A stretch of DNA of 64,000 nucleotides from SHZL01 sp963708905 (lineage in GTDB: Bacteria > Pseudomonadota > Gammaproteobacteria > Xanthomonadales > SZUA-36), in assembly GCA_963708905.1 (NCBI GenBank), contig CAVPUV010000078.1, positions 57,155 to 121,154 of the forward strand. The letters run 5' to 3'. This document shows positions 50,910 to 60,611 of this stretch, one piece after another (position 1 is the stretch's first letter; each line of letters begins with the position of its first letter). The notes below the pieces were generated by a model. The model worked only from the letters and a program-made list of their open reading frames with translations. It was not told the origin of the DNA and searched no databases. Made by a program: the position numbers and the translations under genes.

Positions 50910-52273
50910 GTACAAATACAAAGGGATGCGCGACACGCGCAAAAAGGATGGCAATGAAAAATTCCGGTTTCCTGTGCCTGACTTTTATCGTTCTGGCTAC
51001 CAGCCATCCGCTGTCTGCCCAGCAGGCACCTGCAAAAGTCGTGGAACCCACGGCAGAGCCTGGCAGTTCCGCCGCGCAGTTGACGCTCGACGAGCTGCGA
51101 ACTTTCACCGATGTGTTCAATCAGGTACGACAAAATTATGTCGAGGCAATTGATGACAAGACTCTTTTGGAATCAGCCATTAACGGCATGTTGACGGAAC
51201 TCGATCCACATTCAGCCTATCTGCCCAACAGAGATTTCGAAGATCTGGAAAATTCATCCCGCGGTCAATACATCGGCCTCGGCCTCGATGTAGCTGCCGA
51301 AAAGGGGCGCGTGGTGGTCAAACACATCATCAGCCCGAGCCCTGCAGATACTGCCGGGATCAATCCCGGGGATATCATCACCGCGGTTGACCAGATGCCC
51401 GTCAAAGGCCGGCCTGCGCAGGAAGCCATCGAACAACTGAGCGGTCCGCCTGGATCTACGGTGGAACTGACGGTGACAACACCCGGGGAAAAATCAAGGA
51501 CCATGATTCTCAAACGCGAGTACGTCAAGGTTCCCGCGCTGAGCTTCCGTTTGTTGGAAAATCATTACGGCTATTTTCGCATCGTGTACTTTCACCGCGA
51601 ATCAGCATCCGATTTGAAACAAGCCCTGGAATCAGTTCAGGCGGCGGGCACGCAACTCTATGGCTTGATTCTGGACCTGCGCAATAACCCCGGCGGGGTG
51701 CTGCAACCGGCCATCGAGATGGCGGATGGTTTTCTCGACCAGGGAGACATTGTGTCGACTCGGGGAAGGAACGCCATGATGCAGATGCAATTTTCCGCCA
51801 AACAAGGCCAGTGGTTACCTGGCATCGCTCTGGTCCTGTTGGTGGATCGTGGAACAGCTTCGGCTTCTGAAGTATTGGCTGGCGCACTGCAAGACAATGG
51901 CAGGGCAGTCATTGTTGGTGAACGCACGTTCGGCAAAGGCTCGGTGCAGTCCGTGTTGCCGTTGCGTAATGGAGCAGGAATCAAGTTGACTACGGCGCGC
52001 TATTTCACGCCATCTGGCAAGTCCATACAGGCACAGGGCATCGTGCCGGATGTAGTGGTGGCTACCGCCGTTAAAACTGTCAGCGTCACAGATGCAAGAA
52101 AGCTCGAAGCAGACCTCGATCGCCACCTGAACAATGACAAAGAAAAAGCGCCCGAAAATCCGGGTGAAACCGTAAGCATCGAGGAGGACTATCCCTTGCA
52201 CGAAGCGCTCAATCTTCTGCGAGCCGCACGCCTCCTTTCCCGCGTCGACTACAACGGCACGGAATCCAAATAA
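50906..52273 (+). CDS. ctpA: Carboxyl-terminal processing protease (S41)
   Basis: 455 aa from ATG 50906, which overlaps the envC stop by ATGA; ATG 50954 with AGGA nearby is an alternative that leaves a shorter signal region (FLCLTFIVLATSHPLSA). PDZ domain (about 95-175, GLDVAAEKGRVVV and NPGDIITAVD), then the Ser/Lys site: RGTASASEVLAGALQD and FGKGSVQ. It trims periplasmic proteins. Confidence 0.93.
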   Translation: MSTNTKGCATRAKRMAMKNSGFLCLTFIVLATSHPLSAQQAPAKVVEPTAEPGSSAAQLTLDELRTFTDVFNQVRQNYVEAIDDKTLLESAINGMLTELDPHSAYLPNRDFEDLENSSRGQYIGLGLDVAAEKGRVVVKHIISPSPADTAGINPGDIITAVDQMPVKGRPAQEAIEQLSGPPGSTVELTVTTPGEKSRTMILKREYVKVPALSFRLLENHYGYFRIVYFHRESASDLKQALESVQAAGTQLYGLILDLRNNPGGVLQPAIEMADGFLDQGDIVSTRGRNAMMQMQFSAKQGQWLPGIALVLLVDRGTASASEVLAGALQDNGRAVIVGERTFGKGSVQSVLPLRNGAGIKLTTARYFTPSGKSIQAQGIVPDVVVATAVKTVSVTDARKLEADLDRHLNNDKEKAPENPGETVSIEEDYPLHEALNLLRAARLLSRVDYNGTESK

Positions 52274-52317
52274 ACCGTATTTGATGCGGCGGATAATCCG
52301 CCATCAGCATCGCTGGC

Positions 52318-52647
52318 TCAGGATTGTGAGCGGCTGGGTGGCGAGACTGGAAAAGGTGTGACTTTTTCACCGGACTCACGATCCCGGATAAGGCATTTAC
52401 CACGTTTATCCACTTCTTCCACGCGCAGTACGCATTGTATTGGAAGATGCAAAACTTTAGCCCCGGAAAATTCCAAACGCATTTTTTCCTCGGTGGGGTC
52501 CACGACCAGACCCTCACCGGTCTCGAAGATCAGTTCCGCTACCTCGATGAATCCCCACAGGCCACTGCTGCCTACGCTTTCGCAAAACAGTTCGTACACC
52601 TTGCCGTGATTCAGGAATATGACCTTGTAGAGCGCTTTGCCTGCCAT
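52318..52647 (-). CDS. DUF1820 family protein
   Basis: 109 aa. ALYKVIFLNHGKVYELF, GFIEVAELIF and VDPTEEKMRLEFSGAK match the DUF1820 pattern of gammaproteobacteria. Function unknown. Convergent to ctpA. Confidence 0.85.
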   Translation of the reverse strand: MAGKALYKVIFLNHGKVYELFCESVGSSGLWGFIEVAELIFETGEGLVVDPTEEKMRLEFSGAKVLHLPIQCVLRVEEVDKRGKCLIRDRESGEKVTPFPVSPPSRSQS

Positions 52648-52675
52648 TTTGTTTTGTCCAATCCTCAGAGCTTTG

Positions 52676-53368
52676 CTAAATCCTCAACTGCACGACAGCC
52701 CGGTACAAAAACGCAATACTGAGCCCCAGGGCGAAGCCTGCAAGATGTGTCCACCAGGCAACTGCTGCATCAATGGGGCCAAACACAGTGTAAAGCAACT
52801 GCAACGTGAACCATGAACCTATGACCAGCAAGGAAGGAACCTGTGCGAACTGGAGATATACGCCCAGCGGCAAGAACAGGCCGATGCGCCGTGACGGAAA
52901 TAGTCCGAGGTAAGCACCCACGACCGCGGAAATCGCGCCACTGGCGCCTATGATGGGGGCATCCAGGCTGCCCAATTGCACGGCCACAATAACATTGGCC
53001 AAAGCGCCACCGGTGAGAAATAAACCCAGCATTCCGGCGCTACCCATGCGTAACTCCACCGACAGTCCGAATACCCACAGGTAAGCCAGGTTGCCAGCAA
53101 GGTGCAGCCAACTGGCATGCAGAAAAATTGCGCTCAACACGGTAATGGCAGGATAGGCCGACCAGCCACCAGGCGGACGAAAGAGCAGCGCTGAAACGGC
53201 TCGTGGTTGCATGCCGCCAACATCAATCATGGCTTGCTGCAGTATGGGCGAAACCAGGTGATACAGGCCAAGAAGCGCCACGCACAGCAAAGAAATGCCA
53301 ACCGTCGCGTATGGATGTGCTGGTCGGGTTTCTGACCAGTTCGTGACAATACCACCGTTCACATTCAA
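52676..53368 (-). CDS. Rhomboid family intramembrane serine protease
   Basis: 230 aa with about six to seven membrane segments. Catalytic serine in GASGAISAVVGAY, catalytic histidine in WWTHLAGFALG, and the L1-loop HASWLHLAGNLAYLWVFG. It cleaves membrane substrates; targets unknown. Confidence 0.92.
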   Translation of the reverse strand: MNVNGGIVTNWSETRPAHPYATVGISLLCVALLGLYHLVSPILQQAMIDVGGMQPRAVSALLFRPPGGWSAYPAITVLSAIFLHASWLHLAGNLAYLWVFGLSVELRMGSAGMLGLFLTGGALANVIVAVQLGSLDAPIIGASGAISAVVGAYLGLFPSRRIGLFLPLGVYLQFAQVPSLLVIGSWFTLQLLYTVFGPIDAAVAWWTHLAGFALGLSIAFLYRAVVQLRI

Positions 53369-53392
53369 TCCTTACGCATAACGCACCTGTCG

Positions 53393-54196
53393 CTAGTTTT
53401 TCAAGTGAAAACGATAGCTGCGATAGGTGAAAATGGCCCGGTCCCGCTGAATCTCTTCCAGCACCAGCCCATCACTAAGCGCTTCCTGCTCACGCAAACG
53501 CTGACCGTTTATCAACAAGAACCGGTCTTGTGGTTTCTCTGCATAAACCAACACGGTGATATGCATTTCAGGGAGGTCTTGCCGCACAGATTGCGGAACC
53601 TGCCAGAAGCCGATGGGTGGTGCCACGAACGGCTCAAGCCGGTCTGTCTGTCCCTGCTTTGATTCCGCCGCGCCAGGTTGTTTGTTGCCGGACGGTAAAG
53701 CAGTGGTTCTTGCAGCAGCCAAAGTTTCTTCAGCAGCCGGAGCCGCCTTCTTTGCTGGATCAGACTGTGCGGTTGGTGATGGCAGATATGCTTTCTTGCC
53801 GGCATTCACTGCAGGGCTTTTTCCTGCTGCGCCGCTGGTAACCGGTTGGGACTTGCCATGGGAAAAATTCATCACCGGTGTTTTTGCTGATCGTTCCGCA
53901 TTGTCGCCCTGCTGCGGCACAGGCTTCCCGGCCTTGACCTCTTGCTCCTTGACTGTTTGCTCGCTCACGGCCAATGTCGCGGCCGGCTCAGCCATGACCG
54001 GATTCGCGCGATGATATTGTGCGGCGCCTATCCACCAGATTAATCCACCCGTCAGCAGCAACATCATCGCAGGAACCCAGATCCTGCTGTCCCCGGCAGC
54101 CGACTCTTCGCTGGCCACGGGTGTCTGCAGCGTAGGAGTTTTACCCAGCTGCCGCTGCGCCTCGGATTTCTTCAGGGCGTCCAGCAGGATTGACAT
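53393..54196 (-). CDS. gspB: Type II secretion accessory protein GspB
   Basis: 267 aa from ATG 54196. Short cytoplasmic N-terminus (MSILLDALKKSEAQRQLG), membrane segment (IWVPAMMLLLTGGLIWWIG), a long proline/alanine/lysine-rich linker, and the C-terminal GspB domain (PEMHITVLVYAEKPQDRFLLINGQRLREQEAL). With GspA it inserts the secretin through peptidoglycan. 2 bp after gspA. Confidence 0.92.
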   Translation of the reverse strand: MSILLDALKKSEAQRQLGKTPTLQTPVASEESAAGDSRIWVPAMMLLLTGGLIWWIGAAQYHRANPVMAEPAATLAVSEQTVKEQEVKAGKPVPQQGDNAERSAKTPVMNFSHGKSQPVTSGAAGKSPAVNAGKKAYLPSPTAQSDPAKKAAPAAEETLAAARTTALPSGNKQPGAAESKQGQTDRLEPFVAPPIGFWQVPQSVRQDLPEMHITVLVYAEKPQDRFLLINGQRLREQEALSDGLVLEEIQRDRAIFTYRSYRFHLKN

Positions 54197-54198
54197 CT

Positions 54199-55971
54199 TC
54201 AGGACCTCTCTGCCCCAGCCATCGACAGGCGGGGTTCTGTAATGGTCGGGGCCATCAAGTACAAAAGGGTTCTGGGGCCGATGATGCCATCGGCCTCGAG
54301 CGCATGTCGGCGCTGAAAATCCATCAACCACGATTCGAAGCCGGCATCAAAGACGCCACCACCAGTCCAGGCTGGACTTGCCTGCGTGGCCATCTGCATG
54401 ACAATGTCTACGGCAGCTCCAGACTCGCCGCGCATGATCTGTGCTGGCCAGTCCGGCGCCTGTGGCCAGGCCACGATATACTCGCCCCACCATCTGGACT
54501 CAAGCGCTTCACGACTGAATTCCATCGGCTCACTGCCAGCCCCCAGCAGCAAACGCCTCTCCTCCAGACCCCGCAGCAGCACCTGGCGATCACCCTGATC
54601 GTGCAAAATGAGTATGACCGGCAAGCCCAGACTTTGCACCCGTGCCCAGCTGCCATGATCGTGCAAGCATGCATAGCCGGTCCTGGATTGACCGTCACAG
54701 GCGGCCTGTATGGCATGGGCGTTATCAGCATCTTGCCAAAGTTCTGCCAGGCCCCGCCAGGCGAGACCATGTTGCTCGTCCAGCCAGGCTGAATCCAATG
54801 ACATGACTTCCGTGCCCGGTGGACCTTGGCCGGGGGAAGCTGCCAGTGCCGTGGCCATGCTGCCAGCCGCCGCGACAACAATTTCCTGTGGTCCAGCCGG
54901 TTGCGGTAACTGGGGTTCCGCCGAAGGTTGTGGCGCAAGCTGGCCTGACGTAGTTGCCTGGTCTGGAAGCGCAGGTACGCTGCGGGAAATTGCCGGGATG
55001 TTTTGCCCCATGGCTGCCGGTGAAGACGAAACTGCGAAGCCATCGCGCTGCTGTTGCATCCAGGGCACCCCCCACATGAATATCGATACTGAAGCCAACA
55101 GTAAAGCAGAGGCTGCAGCGATCAGGCCGGGCCACGGGTTCCTGTGGATGCGGGATTCACTGGGCTGAACTTCATTTGCAGCAGCATGCACCATGCTGGC
55201 GCTAACGCTGCTCAACTCCCGGGCGTAGGCTCCGGCCAGGGCCCGGTCAGCGATGATATTGATCAATCTGGGTATGCCACCCGAGCGCTGGTACAAAGCG
55301 CGCATGGCAGAACGCTTGAATGGATTCTGCCGCACCCCGGCAACCTGCATGCGGTGACGGACGTAGGCACAGGTATCCTTTTCGCCAAGTGGCGCGAGGT
55401 GGTATCTGGCCGTAATCCGTTGTGCCAGTTGCCGCAGGTTCTGGCGTTGCAGCAATTGCCGCAACTCAGGTTGTCCCAACAAAACCATCTGCAGCAATTT
55501 GTACTTGGCGGTTTCCAGGTTGGTCAGCAGCCGCACCTGCTCCAGCGCATCGGGGCTGAGATTTTGCGCTTCATCGATGACCACGACGACGCGCCTGCCC
55601 TGGGCGTGCTCATGCAACAGACGGGCATTGAGCGCATCCACCAGCGCCTTGCTGCTGTCGCTGATGCCGCTGGTGGCAATGCCCAATTCCTCGCAGATAG
55701 TGGCCAGCAACTCTTTAGGGTTAAGCATGGGATTGAGAACAAGAGCAATAGTCGTGTCTTCTGGCACCTGTTCCAGCAAGCACCGGCAAAGGGTTGTCTT
55801 GCCTGTGCCGACTTCACCGGTCAGTTGCACAAAACCGCCCGCACCGCCTTTTCCCACGCCATATAACAAGTGCGCCAAAGCATCCCGATGCGCGGCGCTC
55901 AAGTACACGAAGGCCGGGTCCGGCGTGATCGAGAATGGTGCTTCAGTCAGACCAAAAAACTGCAGGTACAC
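54199..55971 (-). CDS. gspA: Type II secretion ATPase GspA (ExeA-like)
   Basis: 590 aa from GTG 55971; TTG 55983 is the longer option, but homologues begin with the YLQFFGLTEAPFSITPDP segment. AAA ATPase: Walker A GEVGTGKTTLC, Walker B VVVVIDEAQNL. A membrane segment (GLIAAASALLLASVSIFMWG) near residue 290, then a low-complexity linker and a C-terminal peptidoglycan-binding domain (FQRRHALEADGIIGPRTL). Pairs with GspB. The rest of the T2SS genes are not in the window. Confidence 0.92.
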   Translation of the reverse strand: MYLQFFGLTEAPFSITPDPAFVYLSAAHRDALAHLLYGVGKGGAGGFVQLTGEVGTGKTTLCRCLLEQVPEDTTIALVLNPMLNPKELLATICEELGIATSGISDSSKALVDALNARLLHEHAQGRRVVVVIDEAQNLSPDALEQVRLLTNLETAKYKLLQMVLLGQPELRQLLQRQNLRQLAQRITARYHLAPLGEKDTCAYVRHRMQVAGVRQNPFKRSAMRALYQRSGGIPRLINIIADRALAGAYARELSSVSASMVHAAANEVQPSESRIHRNPWPGLIAAASALLLASVSIFMWGVPWMQQQRDGFAVSSSPAAMGQNIPAISRSVPALPDQATTSGQLAPQPSAEPQLPQPAGPQEIVVAAAGSMATALAASPGQGPPGTEVMSLDSAWLDEQHGLAWRGLAELWQDADNAHAIQAACDGQSRTGYACLHDHGSWARVQSLGLPVILILHDQGDRQVLLRGLEERRLLLGAGSEPMEFSREALESRWWGEYIVAWPQAPDWPAQIMRGESGAAVDIVMQMATQASPAWTGGGVFDAGFESWLMDFQRRHALEADGIIGPRTLLYLMAPTITEPRLSMAGAERS

Positions 55972-56011
55972 GGCTAGTCTCAATTTCTCGTGGTTCGGGT
56001 ATGGTGGATAC

Positions 56012-59000
56012 TCAATCGTTCAGCGCCAGCAAGCTGGCATTGCCGCCAACAGCAGCGGTGTTGATGGTCAGGGTGCGTTCAGTAGCGAATCTCAACATGT
56101 AATGTGGACCACCGGCTTTGGGCCCGGTTCCGGACAGGCGCTCGCCACCAAAAGGCTGCACACCAACCACTGCCCCAATCATACTGCGATTGATGTAACA
56201 ATTGCCGGCCCTGATGCGGCTGGCGATATACTCCTGCGTGCGATCAATGCGGCTATGGATACCCAGCGTCAATCCATAATCTGCTGCATTGATATCATCG
56301 ATCACGCTGTCGATATCGCGCGAGCGGTAACGGACAATATGAAGTATCGGGCCGAAAACCTCGCGCTCCAGTTGTTTGATTGTATCGATTTCGAAAGCAC
56401 AGGGAGCGAAAAAATGACCTGTCAGTCCTATCGGCAGAGGCACCCGGGCCACCAGACGGCCCTGCCGCTCCATTTTTTCCGCATGGGCTTGCAGCATTTC
56501 CAGAGAGGCCCTGTCTATCACCGGGCCTATGTCCGTCGATAATTTGCGCGGATCCCCGACCAACAGTTCCTGCATCGCGCCCTTGAGCAGCCGTGAAATA
56601 TGGTCTGCCACATCTGCTTGCAAATACAACACCCGCAACGCGGAACAACGTTGGCCGGCGCTGAGAAATGCACTGGTAATGACGTCTTTTACCACCTGCT
56701 CCGGCAACGCCGAGCTGTCGACGACCATGGCATTTTGCCCTCCCGTTTCGGCAATCAATGACGCCAGAGGCGCATCGCGGGCAGCGAGAGACCGGTTGAT
56801 CAATCGCGCCGTCTCGGTCGAACCGGTAAAAGCCACCCCGTCAATGCGTGGATCAGCGGTCAACCTGGCCCCCACGATGGCGCCATCGCCCGGTAATAAT
56901 TGCAGTGCCTCACGAGGAATACCTGCTTCGTGAAGTATCCGTGTCGCCACTGCGGCTATGGCCGGAGTCTGCTCTGCTGGTTTGGCCAGCACTGTATTGC
57001 CGGCCGCCAACGCTGCCGTTACCTGTCCGGTGAAAATGGCCAGGGGAAAGTTCCAGGGGCTGATGCAGACAAATACTCCCCTGCCGTGTAGCGACAACTG
57101 GTTTGATTCACCCGTTGGACCGGGCAGCACCATGGCATGAACAAAATGCTCGCGCGCCTGCAAGGCATAGTAGCGGGTAAAATCCACCGCTTCCCGGACT
57201 TCAGCCAGGGAGTCTGCTACGGTTTTTCCTGCCTCCCGGGCGCACAGCGCCATCAGTTCCGGCAGGCGTTGCTCCATCAGGTCAGCAGCTTTTTCCAGCA
57301 TGTCCGCACGACTCGCCGGCGGTAACTGGTCCCACCGGCTGGTATAATTGCGAGCGGTCAGAATGGCCTGGTCAACCTGCCCGGCACTTGCGGACTGAAT
57401 CTGGCCAATCAAATCCGATGGCATAGCCGGGTTGACGTTGTCGCAACCGGCGCCGGCTGCTGCCACGGAGCCCGACGCCAGGATCGGCACAACATCCCAG
57501 CGCTGATCTGAGAAGACCTGCATGCGGGACGCCAGGGACTCCACATCCAGTTCATTGGCAAGATTCACACCACTGGAGTTTTTACGTGCTGCACCGTATA
57601 AATCCCTGGGCAAGGGAATATGCGCGTGCGCTATTGGCCGGGTGTTTGCCACTTTCTCAATGGGATCTTCAGCCACTTCCTCCACCGGCAGCGACTCGTC
57701 CACGATGCGGTTGACAAAAGACGTATTGGAACCGTTTTCCAACAGACGCCGCACCAGATACGGCAGAAGGTCTTCATGACTTCCTACCGGGGCGTAGACG
57801 CGGCACGCATGATGAAAACCCTCTGCCTCCATGACCACGCCGTACAGATCCGCACCCATGCCATGCAAGCGCTGAAATTCAAAATCCGCGCTATCCCTGG
57901 CCAACTCGCTAATGACTGCAACGGTGTGCGCATTGTGCGTTGCGAACTGGGGGAAAAAAGCCTGTCGCCTGGACAATATTGCGCGAGCACAGGCAATGTA
58001 GGATACGTCGGTGTTGGCCTTGCGCGTGAACACCGGGTAACTGCTGTAGCCCTCTACCTGCGCACGCTTGATCTCGGAATCCCAATAGGCGCCCTTGACC
58101 AGGCGCACCGGGATGCGACGGCCAACACGTTTGGCCAGCGCCTCAAGCCAGGCAATCTCCATCGTGGCGCGCTTCTGGTAGGACTGCAAGGCGAGTCCGA
58201 AACCATTCCAACCGCCCAGCCCTGGATCCTGGAAGACTTTGGCGAAGACATCCAGTGCCAGCAGCAATCGATCCGCTTCCTCTGTATCAATGGTCAATGC
58301 CATCCGGTTGGCCATGGCCAGCTTGGCCAATTCAAGCACGCGCGGTGAAATTTCCCGCACTACCCGCTCGCTTTGGGCATGTTCAAAGCGAGGATGCAAG
58401 GCGGACAGCTTCACCGAAATGCTGGGTGCGGTGAAAATATCCGCCGCCTGATTGCGTCCGCCGATGGTCGCAATGGCCTCACGGTAGGACTCCATGTAGC
58501 GATCGGCGTCATCAGCGGTCAGGGCAGCTTCGCCCAGCATGTCGAATGAATAACGATATGAGCGATTGTTTTTCTTGCGCGAGCGGTCAAAAGCCTCGCC
58601 AATGGTTCGTCCCATCACATACTGGTGACCCATGATGCGCATGGCTTGCTGAATGGCGGTTCTAACCATGGGCTCGCCGCTGCGGTTGATCAGGCGCCCC
58701 AAAGCGGCGGATAAATTGGTCGCGGTGCCAACCGACAGGGCAACCAGCTTGCCGGTCAACATCAATCCCCAGGTTGATGCATTGACCAGCACCGAAGCGC
58801 TTTTGCCAATGTGCGACTCCCAGTCCGCGTCACCCAGCTTGTCAGTAATGAGTTTTTCCGCGGTATCGGCATCAGGAATGCGCAACAAAGCTTCAGCCAG
58901 GCACATCAACACCACACCTTCCTCGGAGGAAAGGTCATACTCCTGCATGAACGCTTCCATCACCCCCTGCCTGGACTTACGGGCACGTACCTGGCCAACC

Positions 59001-59173
59001 AGGAATGCCGCGCGCTGACTCACGCGTGAAGAAGCTTCCGGGCCCAGTCGAGCCGCCTCGATCAACTGCAGCACCAGCTGTTCTTCATCCGCGTGGTAAG
59101 CCCGGTTCATGGCATCTCTCAGCGGATCGTGGCTGACGCTGCTTGACTGGAGGAAGTCCCTTGGTGCGGTCAC
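56012..59173 (-). CDS. putA: Bifunctional proline dehydrogenase / glutamate-semialdehyde dehydrogenase
   Basis: 1053 aa. Residues about 130-470 are the proline dehydrogenase barrel (RLVKGAYWDSEIK, FATHNAHTVA). Residues about 550-1030 are the P5C/glutamate-semialdehyde dehydrogenase (LIAETGGQNAMVVDSSAL with Glu and SAGQRCSALRVL with the catalytic Cys). The N-terminal ribbon-helix-helix repressor domain of E. coli PutA is absent, so this PutA does not regulate itself. It turns proline into glutamate. Confidence 0.94.
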   Translation of the reverse strand: MTAPRDFLQSSSVSHDPLRDAMNRAYHADEEQLVLQLIEAARLGPEASSRVSQRAAFLVGQVRARKSRQGVMEAFMQEYDLSSEEGVVLMCLAEALLRIPDADTAEKLITDKLGDADWESHIGKSASVLVNASTWGLMLTGKLVALSVGTATNLSAALGRLINRSGEPMVRTAIQQAMRIMGHQYVMGRTIGEAFDRSRKKNNRSYRYSFDMLGEAALTADDADRYMESYREAIATIGGRNQAADIFTAPSISVKLSALHPRFEHAQSERVVREISPRVLELAKLAMANRMALTIDTEEADRLLLALDVFAKVFQDPGLGGWNGFGLALQSYQKRATMEIAWLEALAKRVGRRIPVRLVKGAYWDSEIKRAQVEGYSSYPVFTRKANTDVSYIACARAILSRRQAFFPQFATHNAHTVAVISELARDSADFEFQRLHGMGADLYGVVMEAEGFHHACRVYAPVGSHEDLLPYLVRRLLENGSNTSFVNRIVDESLPVEEVAEDPIEKVANTRPIAHAHIPLPRDLYGAARKNSSGVNLANELDVESLASRMQVFSDQRWDVVPILASGSVAAAGAGCDNVNPAMPSDLIGQIQSASAGQVDQAILTARNYTSRWDQLPPASRADMLEKAADLMEQRLPELMALCAREAGKTVADSLAEVREAVDFTRYYALQAREHFVHAMVLPGPTGESNQLSLHGRGVFVCISPWNFPLAIFTGQVTAALAAGNTVLAKPAEQTPAIAAVATRILHEAGIPREALQLLPGDGAIVGARLTADPRIDGVAFTGSTETARLINRSLAARDAPLASLIAETGGQNAMVVDSSALPEQVVKDVITSAFLSAGQRCSALRVLYLQADVADHISRLLKGAMQELLVGDPRKLSTDIGPVIDRASLEMLQAHAEKMERQGRLVARVPLPIGLTGHFFAPCAFEIDTIKQLEREVFGPILHIVRYRSRDIDSVIDDINAADYGLTLGIHSRIDRTQEYIASRIRAGNCYINRSMIGAVVGVQPFGGERLSGTGPKAGGPHYMLRFATERTLTINTAAVGGNASLLALND

Positions 59174-59270
59174 TGCGGTTTACTCCTGGACAACGGGAAG
59201 AACATCAAAGGCGGCATATGCGACGGCCAGTTTACTCGCAGGCCCGGCGAGAGGAAACAAGCAGAGTGTC

Positions 59271-59300
59271 TTGCCCAAAGATTGACAGGGCGGATATACT
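59271..59300 (+). promoter_or_regulatory. Promoter of the cox operon
   Basis: TTGCCC (59271-59276), 18-nt spacer, TATACT (59295-59300). The leader to coxB is about 125 nt. Confidence 0.5.
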
Positions 59301-59431
59301 GGACGGTTTAGAAGTTTAGCGAGAGTTGCTGTCCGGTGCGTTGCCCGAACATACTGCCTCGCGAAAACGCTGAGCCGGTAGCCTGTCTGACTTGGGACTG
59401 CGGCGAATTAAATCTGAGGCCCGAAAACCTG

Positions 59432-60610
59432 ATGAAGAAGCAAAATACATTCATTGTGGCATTGGCGGTGGTCGCTGCTGTTTGTGCAGCGTTCTGGCTA
59501 TTGCTGGTTGCCCCCGGTTACAGCGGCAACGCAATCAACATGACTCGTGGCGTCACGCTGCAGTCGCACATGAATTACCAACTGCACATGATTGTTTTAT
59601 GGATTTGCGTGGCGATCGGTGTACTGGTGTTTTCAGCGATGTTCATATCCATCGTCCTGCACCGCAAGTCGAAAGGACACGAAGCGGCCACGTTCAGTCA
59701 CAGCAACAAGGCAGAAATCATCTGGTCCATCATTCCGGTACTCATACTGGTCGCCATAGCCGTTCCGGCCACCCGTGCCTTGATCGTCATGGAAGTAAGC
59801 CCTGCAACCGAATTGACCATCAAAATCACCGGTTTTCAATGGCGCTGGAAGTATGAATACCTTGAAGACGACATCCAGTTCATCAGTTCACTGTCGGCGG
59901 AATCCGCCGCGGCACGGCATCGTAACTCGGGTGTTGATCCGATAGCAGTTGAAAACTATTTGCTGGAGGTCGACCGGCGCCTGATCTTGCCGGTCGATAC
60001 CAAAATCAAATTCCTCATTACCGCCGATGACGTCATTCATTCATGGTGGGTTCCGGCTCTGGGCTGGAAACGCGATGCCGTACCAGGTTTCATCAATGAA
60101 GCCTGGGCCGAGATCGAGCAACCGGGGATCTACCGTGGTCAGTGTGCAGAACTTTGCGGCAAAGATCATGGTTTCATGCCCATCGTGCTCGAAGTCGTGC
60201 CTAAGGAAGAATTCAAACAATGGCTTGATGGACAGAAGCGCGAGGCAGGAGAGGCCGAAGCCGGAATTCAACGAACCTGGAGCCGCGAGGAATTGATGGT
60301 GCTTGGTGAGTCCGTGTATACCAGGCAATGCGCCACCTGTCATCAGGTCGATGGCTCAGGTCTGCCGCCGGCGTTTCCACCGCTGGCTGGCAGTGCCGTG
60401 GCAACTGGTCCCTTGGACAAACACATCGACGTCGTACTGAATGGACGTGCTGGCACGGCCATGCCGGCGTGGGGCAATATGCTGACCACATCCGAAACCG
60501 CCGCCGTACTGACCTATACGCGTAACGCATTCGGCAACGCCAGCAATGATGTGGTTCAGCCTCAAACCATCGCCCAAGTCAAGAGCGGTCAAACTCATGG
60601 GAATCAGTGA
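59432..60610 (+). CDS. coxB: Cytochrome c oxidase subunit II fused to a cytochrome c domain
   Basis: 392 aa from ATG 59432. Two membrane helices, then the CuA domain with HSWWVPALG and CAELCGKDHGFM (ligands His, two Cys, His, Met). A C-terminal class I cytochrome c has CATCH near residue 306 and a methionine ligand in GTAMPAWG. It accepts electrons from cytochrome c for subunit I. First gene of the cluster. Confidence 0.95.
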   Translation: MKKQNTFIVALAVVAAVCAAFWLLLVAPGYSGNAINMTRGVTLQSHMNYQLHMIVLWICVAIGVLVFSAMFISIVLHRKSKGHEAATFSHSNKAEIIWSIIPVLILVAIAVPATRALIVMEVSPATELTIKITGFQWRWKYEYLEDDIQFISSLSAESAAARHRNSGVDPIAVENYLLEVDRRLILPVDTKIKFLITADDVIHSWWVPALGWKRDAVPGFINEAWAEIEQPGIYRGQCAELCGKDHGFMPIVLEVVPKEEFKQWLDGQKREAGEAEAGIQRTWSREELMVLGESVYTRQCATCHQVDGSGLPPAFPPLAGSAVATGPLDKHIDVVLNGRAGTAMPAWGNMLTTSETAAVLTYTRNAFGNASNDVVQPQTIAQVKSGQTHGNQ

Positions 60611-60611
60611 A